Of a DNA stretch of 18,337 nt, positions 7,009-15,277 are shown in pieces. Origin of the DNA: Bacteroidota bacterium. Its GTDB lineage: Bacteria; Bacteroidota; Bacteroidia; Bacteroidales; VadinHA17. Numbering within the stretch: the first letter of the stretch is position 1; every line of letters begins with the position of its first letter. The stretch covers positions 1 to 18,337 of the forward strand of contig DAOWNN010000008.1 of the NCBI GenBank assembly GCA_030642585.1, given 5' to 3'. Position numbers and translations under genes: made by a program. The notes beneath the pieces are model-generated. The model saw only the letters and a program-made list of their open reading frames with translations. It was not told the DNA's origin and did not search any database.

Positions 7009-8061
7009 ATGAAAATCCTGAAATATTTCCTTTATCTCATAATGCTTTTGGTAATATTGTTTGGTGTGTTTCTTATTGCCTCTACATTAGGAGATTATAA
7101 TCCTGAAGAACGGGAAGTTGTATCTGAGTCTTCATATCCTGACACAATCTCAGTTAATACTTACATAAATATTTTCAGCTGGAATATTGGGTATTGTGGT
7201 CTGGGTGCAGAAATGGACTTCTTTTTCGATGGGGGAGAAAAAGTAAGAGCTACCAAAGAAAACACTATGAAAAATATGGAAGCCATTGGAAAATTGCTCG
7301 TCCAGAATGATTCCATTGAGTTGTTTTTACTTCAGGAAGTAGATGTTTCTTCAAAAAGAACATATCACATTAACCAGACAGAAGAATTAACAAATTTAAT
7401 TAAATACCCCCATTCATTTTTTACCGCAAATTATAAATCCTTTTTTATTCCTGTTCCACCTACTGAACCAATGGGCAAAGTTCATTCTGGCTTATTGGCA
7501 ATCAGTAAATTTGAACCTTTTCTTGTAGAACGTATGGATTTCCCTGGCAGCTATCCCTGGCCTAAAAAGCTTTTTATGCTGGATCGTTGTTTTATGGTAC
7601 AGCGATTTGCTCTTTCAAATGGAAAGGCCCTGCTTATTATTAACACTCACAACTCTGCATTTGATGGAGGAGCCTTAAAGAAACATGAAATGGAGTACCT
7701 GAAAAATTTCTTATTAAAGGAGTATGATAAAGGGAACTATATATTGGTGGGTGGAGACTGGAATCAAAACCCACCCGGATTTGTGGACCCACAATTTAAT
7801 GAAAAATCTGGCTATGAGAATTTTCTTCTGGCAACTGTTTCTGAAGATTTCCTGCCCAAAGATTGGAATTGGATGTATGATCCCGGAACAGCAACAAACC
7901 GCTCAAACACCGCACCTTACAATAAAGAAACCACAACTACCACAATTCTGGATTTCTTTTTGTTTTCTCCTAATCTCTCACCAGTATATTCAAAAACTAT
8001 AGAACTAGATTTTGAAAATTCTGACCACCAACCAATTTTGTGCTCAATTGAATTTCATTAA
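7009..8061 (+). CDS. Endonuclease/exonuclease/phosphatase-fold protein, membrane-anchored
   Basis: A member of the EEP (DNase I / exonuclease III / inositol phosphatase / sphingomyelinase) fold, Mg-dependent hydrolases of phosphodiester or phosphate bonds. The 350-residue protein starts with a membrane anchor (about 5-26), so the catalytic domain should be periplasmic or exposed. Catalytic-type residues are in place: N59 in WNIGY, E110 in LLQEVD, H214 in INTHN, D250 and N252 in GGDWNQNP, and D339-H340 in SDHQPI. The substrate cannot be read from the sequence; membrane-anchored Bacteroidota relatives are often annotated only as EEP proteins, and lipid or sugar phosphate is as possible as nucleic acid. 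First gene of a plus-strand group; the next start is 47 bp downstream. Confidence 0.9.
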   Translation: MKILKYFLYLIMLLVILFGVFLIASTLGDYNPEEREVVSESSYPDTISVNTYINIFSWNIGYCGLGAEMDFFFDGGEKVRATKENTMKNMEAIGKLLVQNDSIELFLLQEVDVSSKRTYHINQTEELTNLIKYPHSFFTANYKSFFIPVPPTEPMGKVHSGLLAISKFEPFLVERMDFPGSYPWPKKLFMLDRCFMVQRFALSNGKALLIINTHNSAFDGGALKKHEMEYLKNFLLKEYDKGNYILVGGDWNQNPPGFVDPQFNEKSGYENFLLATVSEDFLPKDWNWMYDPGTATNRSNTAPYNKETTTTTILDFFLFSPNLSPVYSKTIELDFENSDHQPILCSIEFH

Positions 8062-8108
8062 TTATATACTCCTGGGTTTCTCGTGAATAACAAAACTCTG
8101 ACAACTAA

Positions 8109-11100
8109 ATGAGTGAAGAAATCTTAAAAGCCTTGATGCAACTTTTTGCTTTAATAGTAAAGCAAGGAGGAGTAGTGGAGAAAAAAGAAATTGAGTTTGT
8201 CAGAAATTTCCTGAATCAACAGTTAAGTGAATCTTCGGTAGAAGAATATATGCTTCTGTTTGAGGATTTTGCTGATCTTAAGGCATTAAAAAAATCTCTT
8301 GGTAAAAAATCCGGTACTTCAGTCAAAGATTCTGTTAAGATCTTTGCTATTTGCAAAAAGATCAATCGCACATTAACACAAAAACAAAAAGCTATTGTGT
8401 GTGTCAGGCTATTTGAACTTGTGAATGTAGCAAGAAAATATAGCTATGAAAGGATGACCATTATTTATACGGTTGCCGAAGTATTTAATATTTCAAAAGA
8501 AGATTTTAATACCATTGAAGTTTTTGTAAAAAATGATCAAAAAAACATAAAAAAATCTTCGAGGATCCTGCAAATTGGAAAAGAAAATTTTCTACACAAT
8601 TCATTCCTGGGTGTTGCTAAAGCAAATATTTTAAGCGTCCTGTGGCTTGAAAGTGTGGATGTGTTTTTTCTTAAACATTATTTTCATACCGAAGTTTTCC
8701 TGAATGGCTTAAGTATTCAAAAGGATAAAATATACATATTTGCCAGTGGAGGTAGCCTGAGGTTGCAATCGGGAAAACCTATTTACTATAGTGATGTTGT
8801 ATCAAAGTTCAGAAAAGAAGGAGATTATGAAAAAATTTTGTTTGAGGCAAGGAATATAAGTTATCAATTCCAAAATAGAACATTTGGACTTAAGAATTTA
8901 TCCTTTTCTGAAACGCAGGGAAGGCTGGTTGGAATCATGGGCGCAAGCGGATCAGGCAAGACCACTTTATTAAATGTTTTGTGTGGTATTGACAATCCCT
9001 CACAGGGAGAAGTCCTGATAAATGGGCTCAATTTGCATTCTAAAGGCCATGAAATAATGGGAACAATAGGGTATATTCCCCAGGATGACCTTCTCATTGA
9101 AGAACTTACAGTCTATCAAAATTTGTTTTATAATGCCAAACTTTGCTTTGGAAAAAAAACTGACCATGAGCTGAAAATCATGGTTGATCAGGTATTAAAT
9201 AAGCTCGGTTTAGAAGATAAAAAAGATTTAAAAGTAGGATCTCCTCAAAAAAAGATAATAAGCGGAGGCCAGAGAAAAAGATTAAATATTGCTCTTGAAC
9301 TTATCAGGGAGCCTGCAGTTTTGTTTGTAGATGAACCCACTTCCGGATTATCCTCAGGAGATTCAGGAAATGTTCTTGATCTATTACGGGAGCTCTCTAT
9401 AAAAGGGAAACTGGTTTTTGTAGTTATTCATCAACCCTCGTCTGATTTGTTTAAAATGTTTGATAAAATACTTCTTTTAGATGAGGGAGGAGTAAGAATT
9501 TACTATGGAAATCCTGTAGAATCGATAATACATTTTAAAAAATTAGATGATCAGATTAATAGTGAAGTTGGGGAATGTTCATGCTGTGGGAATACGAATC
9601 AGGAGTTAATTTTCAATATTATAGAAAAAAAGGAAGTTGATGAATATGGGAGATATACAAAGAAAAGAAAAATAAGCCCAGAAAAGTGGGAGGAGTATTT
9701 TCTAAAATTGCAAAAGCAGAAAAACCTAAAACCACCTGATTCAGCCCCACCATCTTCTTTAGATATTCCCGGCAAATTTAAACAATTCAAAATATTTTGG
9801 ATACGCGATATTAAATCAAAATTAGCCAACAAACAATATGTAGCACTTAACCTTCTTGAAGCACCTGTACTGGGGTTCGTCCTGTCTTACATAATTCACT
9901 ATATAGCTGACCCTGAATCAGATAATTATATATTTAGAGAGAATGATAATATTCCAATCTATATTTTCATGAGTCTCATTGTGGCTCTGTTTCTGGCTCT
10001 CACACTAAGTGCAGAAGAAATTTTCAGAGATAAGAAAATATTAAAGAGAGAGCACTTTTTGAATCTCAATAAAAACAGCTATTTAATGTCTAAAATCCTG
10101 ATTTTATTGATGATTTCTGCCCTTCAATCTTATTTATTCGTTGTGGTTGGTAATTCTATTTTAGAAATAAAAGGCATGAATTTTTATTATTGGATGGCCC
10201 TGTTCAGTACGGCTGCTTTTGCAAATATACTTGGGCTTAACATTTCAGCCTCATTCAATTCTGCAATAACAATTTATATCATTATTCCATTATTGATAAT
10301 ACCGATGATGATTTTAAGTGGTGCTATGTTCAGCTTTGATAAATTGAACAGGAATATTGGTAGTGTAAAATATGTCCCCATCATAGCTGAGACAATGGCA
10401 ACCAGATGGACTTATGAAGCATTGATGGTACATCAATTTAAAGACAATGAGTTTGAAAGTTACTTTTATGAGTTTGAAAAAGATGAAAGCGAAGCTGACT
10501 TTGAACTTTCACAAAAAATTCCTGCCTTAAGAAAAGCATTATCCCAAACCATCAATAACTATAACATAGCCGACCTTAGTGATAAGAATCCCGGGAAATT
10601 ACACTTGCTTCACAATGAAATTGCCAGGTATCAACAGTTGGTTCCGGAAATAAGATTTTCGGAACTTAGCCAACTAAACCCTTTGAATTTCCGTGAAGAA
10701 ACTGCATTTGCAACTTCTTATTATCTCAAAGTTATGGAAGGGTATTTTGGCGATAAGCTTGCCTCCTCTGAGCGGAAAAAGGATAATATTATACGCTTTA
10801 TGTTAAATGAAGATGCACGGCTTTTTCAAACATTGAAAAATTCTTACTATAATGAAAGTGTTTCAGATATTGTGAAAAAACGATTTGAAAGGAACAGGAT
10901 ACTTGAGTACAGAAATCAACTTATTCAACAATATCATCCTATCTATCAAACTCCTGAACCTTCCGGGTATTTTAATATCAGAACTCATTTTTTTGCTCCT
11001 CAAAAGCATTTTATGGGACTTTATATTGACACTTACTGGTTCAATATTTTTGTTGTATGGAGTATGGCTATTGTATTATACTTCACTCTATATTTTGATG

Positions 11101-11150
11101 TTTTAGGGAAGTTAATCAGGTTTACAGAAAATATTAGATTTAAGAAATAG
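8109..11150 (+). CDS. ABC half-transporter (ABCG-like) with N-terminal TerB-like domain
   Basis: A 1013-residue fusion of ATPase and permease, as in the ABCG/White group. Residues 1 to about 145 are helical and resemble a TerB-like domain (LMQLFALIVKQGGVVEKKE). Residues 160-235 are beta-rich, with 'FLNGLSI...IYIFASGGSLRLQSG', which recalls a degenerate FHA domain. The ATPase follows: Walker A GASGSGKTT (278-286), Q-loop Q325, signature SGGQ (385-388), Walker B VLFVDEP (404-410) and H-loop H441. A linker has C490, C492 and C493. Membrane helices lie near 580-600, 615-635, 660-682, 692-712, 718-740 and 974-996. The roughly 230 residues between the last two (745-972) form a large, charged, helical loop, unusual for the family in size and probably extracytoplasmic. 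As a half-transporter it should dimerise. Exported substrate unknown. Confidence 0.9.
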   Translation: MSEEILKALMQLFALIVKQGGVVEKKEIEFVRNFLNQQLSESSVEEYMLLFEDFADLKALKKSLGKKSGTSVKDSVKIFAICKKINRTLTQKQKAIVCVRLFELVNVARKYSYERMTIIYTVAEVFNISKEDFNTIEVFVKNDQKNIKKSSRILQIGKENFLHNSFLGVAKANILSVLWLESVDVFFLKHYFHTEVFLNGLSIQKDKIYIFASGGSLRLQSGKPIYYSDVVSKFRKEGDYEKILFEARNISYQFQNRTFGLKNLSFSETQGRLVGIMGASGSGKTTLLNVLCGIDNPSQGEVLINGLNLHSKGHEIMGTIGYIPQDDLLIEELTVYQNLFYNAKLCFGKKTDHELKIMVDQVLNKLGLEDKKDLKVGSPQKKIISGGQRKRLNIALELIREPAVLFVDEPTSGLSSGDSGNVLDLLRELSIKGKLVFVVIHQPSSDLFKMFDKILLLDEGGVRIYYGNPVESIIHFKKLDDQINSEVGECSCCGNTNQELIFNIIEKKEVDEYGRYTKKRKISPEKWEEYFLKLQKQKNLKPPDSAPPSSLDIPGKFKQFKIFWIRDIKSKLANKQYVALNLLEAPVLGFVLSYIIHYIADPESDNYIFRENDNIPIYIFMSLIVALFLALTLSAEEIFRDKKILKREHFLNLNKNSYLMSKILILLMISALQSYLFVVVGNSILEIKGMNFYYWMALFSTAAFANILGLNISASFNSAITIYIIIPLLIIPMMILSGAMFSFDKLNRNIGSVKYVPIIAETMATRWTYEALMVHQFKDNEFESYFYEFEKDESEADFELSQKIPALRKALSQTINNYNIADLSDKNPGKLHLLHNEIARYQQLVPEIRFSELSQLNPLNFREETAFATSYYLKVMEGYFGDKLASSERKKDNIIRFMLNEDARLFQTLKNSYYNESVSDIVKKRFERNRILEYRNQLIQQYHPIYQTPEPSGYFNIRTHFFAPQKHFMGLYIDTYWFNIFVVWSMAIVLYFTLYFDVLGKLIRFTENIRFKK

Positions 11151-11211
11151 TCTTAAAACATATATCATTATTATTAATTTTTTAAATTTGTTTAATATTA
11201 TTCACCAAAGT

Positions 11212-12126
11212 ATGAGAGCTAAATTCGTATTAAGTATAAGTATAGTATTACTGGGATTATTAGCAGGCTGTAATTCTCAAAGAAATCAAACAGGGAAAGA
11301 ATCTTTCGACATTCCAGACTCACTTTTAATGGACCCTTCCTATGAAATTCATAAGGAAGCGATGTTTAATGTCATTGAAAATCTGGGTTCACCTGTTGAG
11401 GTTTCGGCTATGCTTCATGATCTTGGGGTTCCATATTACGGGGATCTTCTTGCTCCTGCTGATAGAGCTGAAAATCTCAATACTAGTTTTGATCAATCCC
11501 TGATGCTTGGAGCCATGAGTGCTGATCTTGGTTATTTAAATATCTATGCAAAAAATACACCCATCGTTGACTATATCTCTTCGATTAAGCTATTATCTGA
11601 TGAACTTGAGGTTGGTCAGTTTTTTGATTTTAATACCCTGAAAAGATTATCTGAAAATAAACACGATTTAGATTCTCTTATGTTTATTTCTGTACATAGC
11701 TTTAACGAAATGAATTCTTACCTTGAAAGGACTCATAGATCTGCAATCAGTTCTTTAGTAATTACAGGCCTCTGGCTGGAAGGAATGTATCTGGCCACTC
11801 AGGTAGCATTAAAGCATTCAGAAGAAACTTTATATGAAAGCATTGGCGAGCAGAAGATCATAATGGAAGATCTTTTTTCTATTCTTAAAGCGCACCGGAA
11901 TACACCTGGATTCCCGGAACTTATTGAAGAATTGGAATCATTAAAAAAGGAGTTTGCATTTGTTGAAATCAGCTACATTGATGGAGAGCCAGAAATGATT
12001 GAAGACGAAAATGGGATGCTGACGATTATTCAAAATGAAACAAGTATGGTAACAATTACGGAGGATCAGATCAAAAGTGTAAGTGAAAGGACAACAATAA
12101 TTCGAAATCATTTATTAAATTTATAA
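11212..12126 (+). CDS. Lipoprotein of unknown function
   Basis: A 304-residue SPII lipoprotein. A TTG at 11188 would add eight residues, but the ATG at 11212 gives a proper signal (MRAKF, hydrophobic core 6-17) and lipobox LLAGC with the lipidated Cys at residue 20. The mature protein is mostly helical and acidic, with no Cys after the lipobox; segments such as FNVIENLGSPVEVSAMLHDLGVPYY and the amphipathic stretch from 125 to 235 suggest a helical bundle. The C-terminal part (about 245-280) is rich in Glu, Ile and Thr. I do not recognise the family. It starts 61 bp after the ABC gene on the same strand, so co-expression with that transporter is likely, perhaps as a periplasmic partner. Confidence 0.85.
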   Translation: MRAKFVLSISIVLLGLLAGCNSQRNQTGKESFDIPDSLLMDPSYEIHKEAMFNVIENLGSPVEVSAMLHDLGVPYYGDLLAPADRAENLNTSFDQSLMLGAMSADLGYLNIYAKNTPIVDYISSIKLLSDELEVGQFFDFNTLKRLSENKHDLDSLMFISVHSFNEMNSYLERTHRSAISSLVITGLWLEGMYLATQVALKHSEETLYESIGEQKIIMEDLFSILKAHRNTPGFPELIEELESLKKEFAFVEISYIDGEPEMIEDENGMLTIIQNETSMVTITEDQIKSVSERTTIIRNHLLNL

Positions 12127-12173
12127 ACTAATAACAATAATTTGATCCGGAATAGTAGTTCCAATAAATACTT

Positions 12174-12623
12174 ATGAAACACTTTTTGCTTCTTTTTCTT
12201 TTATCCCTGATTCTAAGTTTTTTATCAGTCTTTTCTCAGACTAATAAAGAAACTGTAAACCAGTGTGTTTCTGCGGCGGGAGATGATGTAATTTATTTAA
12301 AAGATTTTATAGTTGAACTACCTGGGGTAACGGAAAACAATCGTCCTCCAATTGCCAAAAACTCTATAATTCTAAGAAAAAACACTACATACCGATTTAC
12401 TATCTGCAACAAGAAAGGTTCTGAGGGCAAGGGAATTATCCAGTTATTTGATACCAGAAGAATGATTGGTAGTTCATACAATCCAAAAACCGGAAAAATT
12501 TACCAGTCTTTTAATTTCCAATGTAAAATGACAGGCCCTTACACTATTTTCATTTCATTTAAAGATGGTAAAAAGGGTAGCGCAGTTGGAATTCTTTCCT
12601 ATGTCAAAAAATCCTGCCCTTAA
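12174..12623 (+). CDS. Small secreted protein of unknown function
   Basis: A 149-residue protein with a clear SPI signal peptide: MKHF, a long Leu-rich core to about residue 19, then SVFSQ, with cleavage likely near residue 21. The mature part of about 128 residues is predicted to be mostly beta strands (KDFIVELPG, NSIILRKNTTYRFTI, GPYTIFISF) and has four Cys: in NQC, TIC, FQC and the terminal KSCP, compatible with two disulfides in the periplasm or outside. It resembles a small beta-sandwich, but I do not recognise the family. It is the last gene of the plus-strand group, 47 bp after the lipoprotein stop. The 93 bp to the converging gene at 12717 hold only a weak hairpin. Confidence 0.8.
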   Translation: MKHFLLLFLLSLILSFLSVFSQTNKETVNQCVSAAGDDVIYLKDFIVELPGVTENNRPPIAKNSIILRKNTTYRFTICNKKGSEGKGIIQLFDTRRMIGSSYNPKTGKIYQSFNFQCKMTGPYTIFISFKDGKKGSAVGILSYVKKSCP

Positions 12624-12716
12624 GCTCTTCACTCTCTCAAGCTTAAAGTTCCCAATAGTGGATAAGTGGCTTCTTTCTTGTAATAAAATTTTTGTTTCGT
12701 TAAATCTATAGGAGAT

Positions 12717-13709
12717 TCAAATTTCAATAAAGACAAACAAGTATTGGGCGATGATCATAGAAAAAAAATACAAATTAAAAATCAAATTCCCCTTCCAATC
12801 GCATTTTATTACACTAAAATAACGGGCAAAAAGAAAAGAGAGAGGAATTGCTGTCCCCAGTAAGATCATGCTTTCATGAACAGGAAGCACGAAGTATTGG
12901 ATCAACAGAATTATAAAGGTCCACAAAAACAAATAGAATATTCTTTTCCCACGGACTGTCATATGGTTTATGTTTCTCACAAAATGAATACTGGAGCAGA
13001 AAATAGCAAGAATGCTTATCACTATGAAAACCCAGTGCAAAACATTGAAGTCCTTATAAGCCTGATTATTCAATAAAAGATCATAAATAAGCTGATTCAG
13101 TTCTTTAAAGCTCCCGTTTATAAAATAATAAATACCATAGTAAAACAACCATGGAACTAAAAAGCCAATTAAAGAAGTTAGAAAGTTCCTCCAGGCTGGT
13201 ATTTGAAAAAGGATAATTGCAATCCAAAGGACAAACAGAAAAATAGAAAAAGAAAAATAAAACAAACTGGCCAGACCAATTAATATTCCGGAGTCAAAAA
13301 AGGCAAAAAGATTATATTTCTTAGAATAAGCAGACAACATTCTATTAAAAGCAAAAGAAATAAAAATCAGAGCAATTAGTGAATTGATATACATTTTTAA
13401 ATCAGGAATCCAGCTAATGGTAAGCAGAAAGAATAGAGCAGGAAAATAATTTCTCTTTTCAATTAGTTGTTTGCTTAGGTTTATAAATGAAACGAGAAAA
13501 GCAAGGAACAAACATAAAATAAGGCTGATAGATAATAAGAGATATTGGTTAAGAGAGATTAGGCTCATAAGATCCAGAGCTTGCTTTTGGAAAGTCAATT
13601 CTCTCAGAAAAACCTCAGGGTCAACAAAGTACGGAATCCACATGACAATAGCTGTGAAAATGATTAAAAAAATCACAAAAGGTTGATTGCTCCTGTATAG
13701 AGCTAGCAT
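12717..13709 (-). CDS. Polytopic membrane protein, DUF6427-like
   Basis: A 330-residue protein that is almost entirely hydrophobic, with about nine to eleven membrane helices (for example 11-29, 55-75, 107-124, 138-170, 176-196, 223-241, 255-276, 280-298 and 308-326). It opens MLALYRSNQPFVIF; this 'RSNQP' start before the first helix, the size and the location near purD match my memory of the Bacteroidota DUF6427 family, whose function is unknown. There are no obvious catalytic residues; charged loops such as SKQLIEKRNYFP and RNINHMTVRGKR should face the cytoplasm. It is on the same strand as purD, 161 bp downstream, but the intervening hairpins make a shared full-length transcript uncertain. 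The family name is less certain than the membrane nature. Confidence 0.8.
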   Translation of the reverse strand: MLALYRSNQPFVIFLIIFTAIVMWIPYFVDPEVFLRELTFQKQALDLMSLISLNQYLLLSISLILCLFLAFLVSFINLSKQLIEKRNYFPALFFLLTISWIPDLKMYINSLIALIFISFAFNRMLSAYSKKYNLFAFFDSGILIGLASLFYFSFSIFLFVLWIAIILFQIPAWRNFLTSLIGFLVPWLFYYGIYYFINGSFKELNQLIYDLLLNNQAYKDFNVLHWVFIVISILAIFCSSIHFVRNINHMTVRGKRIFYLFLWTFIILLIQYFVLPVHESMILLGTAIPLSFLFARYFSVIKCDWKGNLIFNLYFFSMIIAQYLFVFIEI

Positions 13710-13742
13710 TCCTGTTTTAGGCTATTCGTATAAAATAAATTT

Positions 13743-13760
13743 CCTGCTACCGGCAGCAGG
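13743..13760. repeat. GC-rich palindrome, REP-like
   Basis: CCTGCT (13743-13748) and AGCAGG (13755-13760) flank ACCGGC; the centre CCGG is itself a palindrome, so the 18 bases are symmetric except for one A/C pair. It lies 33 bp upstream of the DUF6427-like start codon, so a transcript of that gene would carry it in the leader. Confidence 0.6.
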
Positions 13761-13808
13761 CTTGTTAATAGTATTAAGTCCCGACTAACTTTGTTGTCAG
13801 AATTCCAG

Positions 13809-13825
13809 CCTGACCGGCCGGCAGG
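13809..13825. repeat. Second GC-rich palindrome, REP-like
   Basis: CCTG-A-CCGG (13809-13817) and CCGGCAGG (13818-13825) are reverse complements apart from one extra A. The core CCTG..CCGG..CAGG is shared with the palindrome at 13743-13760 and the CCTG/CAGG ends are shared with the hairpin at 1430-1450. Confidence 0.6.
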
Positions 13826-13835
13826 AGTTTGACTT

Positions 13836-13860
13836 ACATATTTTGCTATGCAAAATATGT
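13836..13860. repeat. Perfect 11-bp AT-rich hairpin just past purD
   Basis: ACATATTTTGC (13836-13846) and GCAAAATATGT (13850-13860) pair perfectly around the loop TAT. It starts 10 bp past the purD stop. There is no T-run on either side, so it is not a classic terminator; a transcript-end stabiliser or a binding site is possible. Confidence 0.7.
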
Positions 13861-13870
13861 GTCTCTCTAT

Positions 13871-15139
13871 CTAAAGATCAAATCCAATATCCTTTCTGAA
13901 GAAAACCCCATCAAATTGAATTTTCCCGGCACTATCATATGATCTCTCCAAAGCTTCTTTCATATTTTTACCATAAGAACTTAAGGCCATTACCCGTCCC
14001 CCATTTGTTTGAATTTGTCCTGATTCAATTTTGGTTCCGGCATGAAAGACAATGCTTTTTTCCACTTCATTATGGCCGGTAATGGGTTTCCCTTTTTCAT
14101 ATAAGCCCGGATATCCTCCTGACACAAGCATTACTGTAGATACGGTCCTTCCATCCAACTCCAGCTTTTTCTTATCCAGATTACCCTCACACACCCCTGA
14201 AAACAGATCTAACAGATCAGATTTTATTCTTGGGATAACAACTTCAGCCTCGGGATCACCCATTCTTACATTATACTCAATTACAAAAGGATCTCCTTTT
14301 ACGCTGATCAAACCAAAGAAAATGAATCCTTTATAGTTCATTCCGGCATTTTTTATTCCTTCCATAGTTGGTTGAATAATTTGGGATTTCACTTTTTGTA
14401 TAAAAGTTGAATCAGCGAAGGGGACAGGAGAAATTGCACCCATCCCTCCTGTATTCAGCCCTGTATCACCCTCCCCAACCCTTTTGTAATCTTTGGCTTC
14501 AGGCAATAATACATAACTATTTCCGTCGGTAAGCACGAATACTGACAATTCGGTTCCTTCCAAAAATTGCTCTATTACCACCCTGCTCCCTGCTGCACCA
14601 AATTTTCCTGCAAACATTTCGGACAACTCATCACAGGCCTTTTCATAATCATCCAGGATAAGTACTCCTTTTCCTGCAGCAAGACCATCGGCCTTCAATA
14701 CATAAGGGGAAGACATTGTCTTCAAGAATTGACAGGCATCCTTGTATGAATCTTTACTAAAAGACTTAAATGCTGCAGTCGGAATATTGTTTTCCCACAT
14801 AAATTTCTTGGCAAATTCCTTACTCCCTTCAAGCATTGCTGCCTGCTTTGCAGGACCGACAATTTTAATATTTTTTAATTTCTCATTTGCAAGGAAATAA
14901 TCATGAATTCCCTTTACTAAGGGATCTTCAGGACCAACAATAATCATATCAATATTCTCCTTGATGGCAAAACGCTCAATAGCCTGAAAGTCTGATATAT
15001 CCAAGGCAACATTCTGTCCATGCGATTCTGTTCCGGCATTTCCCGGAGCAATAAATAGTTTTTTCAATAAGGGACTCTGAGATATCTTCCAGCTCAGGGC
15101 GTGTTCTCTCCCTCCGGAACCAAGGATTAATATATTCAT
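13871..15139 (-). CDS. purD: Phosphoribosylamine--glycine ligase (GAR synthetase)
   Basis: PurD joins glycine to phosphoribosylamine with ATP, the second step of de novo purine synthesis, in the cytosol. I choose the ATG at 15139-15137, giving 422 residues and the canonical start MNILILGSGGREHAL; a TTG at 15163 would add eight residues with no family match. Visible parts: the N-terminal Rossmann-like domain with GSGGREHA (7-14), VGPEDPL (68-74), the ATP-grasp loop LKADGLAAGKGV (148-159), DYKRVGEGDTGLNTGGMGA (217-235), and the metal-binding EYNVRMGDPEAE (288-299). The C-terminal domain ends GVFFRKDIGFDL. Full length, no missing motifs. PorP/SprF lies 138 bp upstream on the same strand; the functional relation appears nil, so purD likely has its own promoter in that AT-rich gap. 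Confidence 0.97.
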   Translation of the reverse strand: MNILILGSGGREHALSWKISQSPLLKKLFIAPGNAGTESHGQNVALDISDFQAIERFAIKENIDMIIVGPEDPLVKGIHDYFLANEKLKNIKIVGPAKQAAMLEGSKEFAKKFMWENNIPTAAFKSFSKDSYKDACQFLKTMSSPYVLKADGLAAGKGVLILDDYEKACDELSEMFAGKFGAAGSRVVIEQFLEGTELSVFVLTDGNSYVLLPEAKDYKRVGEGDTGLNTGGMGAISPVPFADSTFIQKVKSQIIQPTMEGIKNAGMNYKGFIFFGLISVKGDPFVIEYNVRMGDPEAEVVIPRIKSDLLDLFSGVCEGNLDKKKLELDGRTVSTVMLVSGGYPGLYEKGKPITGHNEVEKSIVFHAGTKIESGQIQTNGGRVMALSSYGKNMKEALERSYDSAGKIQFDGVFFRKDIGFDL

Positions 15140-15277
15140 TGGCAGGTATTTATTAAAATTCAAAGCAGCTAAAAAACTTCTTTAAAAAGACTAAGTTTTA
15201 CAATAATAAGAAAGTTTGTAAAAGATGAAAGTAAAAAATATAACAAGACATTACTACATCCCAGGTTTGAGACTACT

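Noticed and set aside
11188..11211. TTG start adding eight residues to the lipoprotein at 11212
   Set aside because: The ATG at 11212 yields a standard signal with LLAGC; the extension has no support.
12620..12646. Hairpin TTAAGCT / AGCTTAA after the small secreted gene
   Set aside because: Seven AT-rich pairs with a 13-nt loop, overlapping the stop codon and without a T-run; too weak to call a terminator.
15140..15163. TTG start adding eight residues to PurD
   Set aside because: PurD proteins begin at the MNILILGSGG-type strand; the ATG at 15139 matches this and the usual length.
15173..15199. AT-rich hairpin AAAACTT / AAGTTTT between porP/sprF and purD
   Set aside because: It has a T-run on the minus strand, but the stem has a single G-C pair per arm beyond A-T pairs and such structures are expected by chance in this AT-rich gap.
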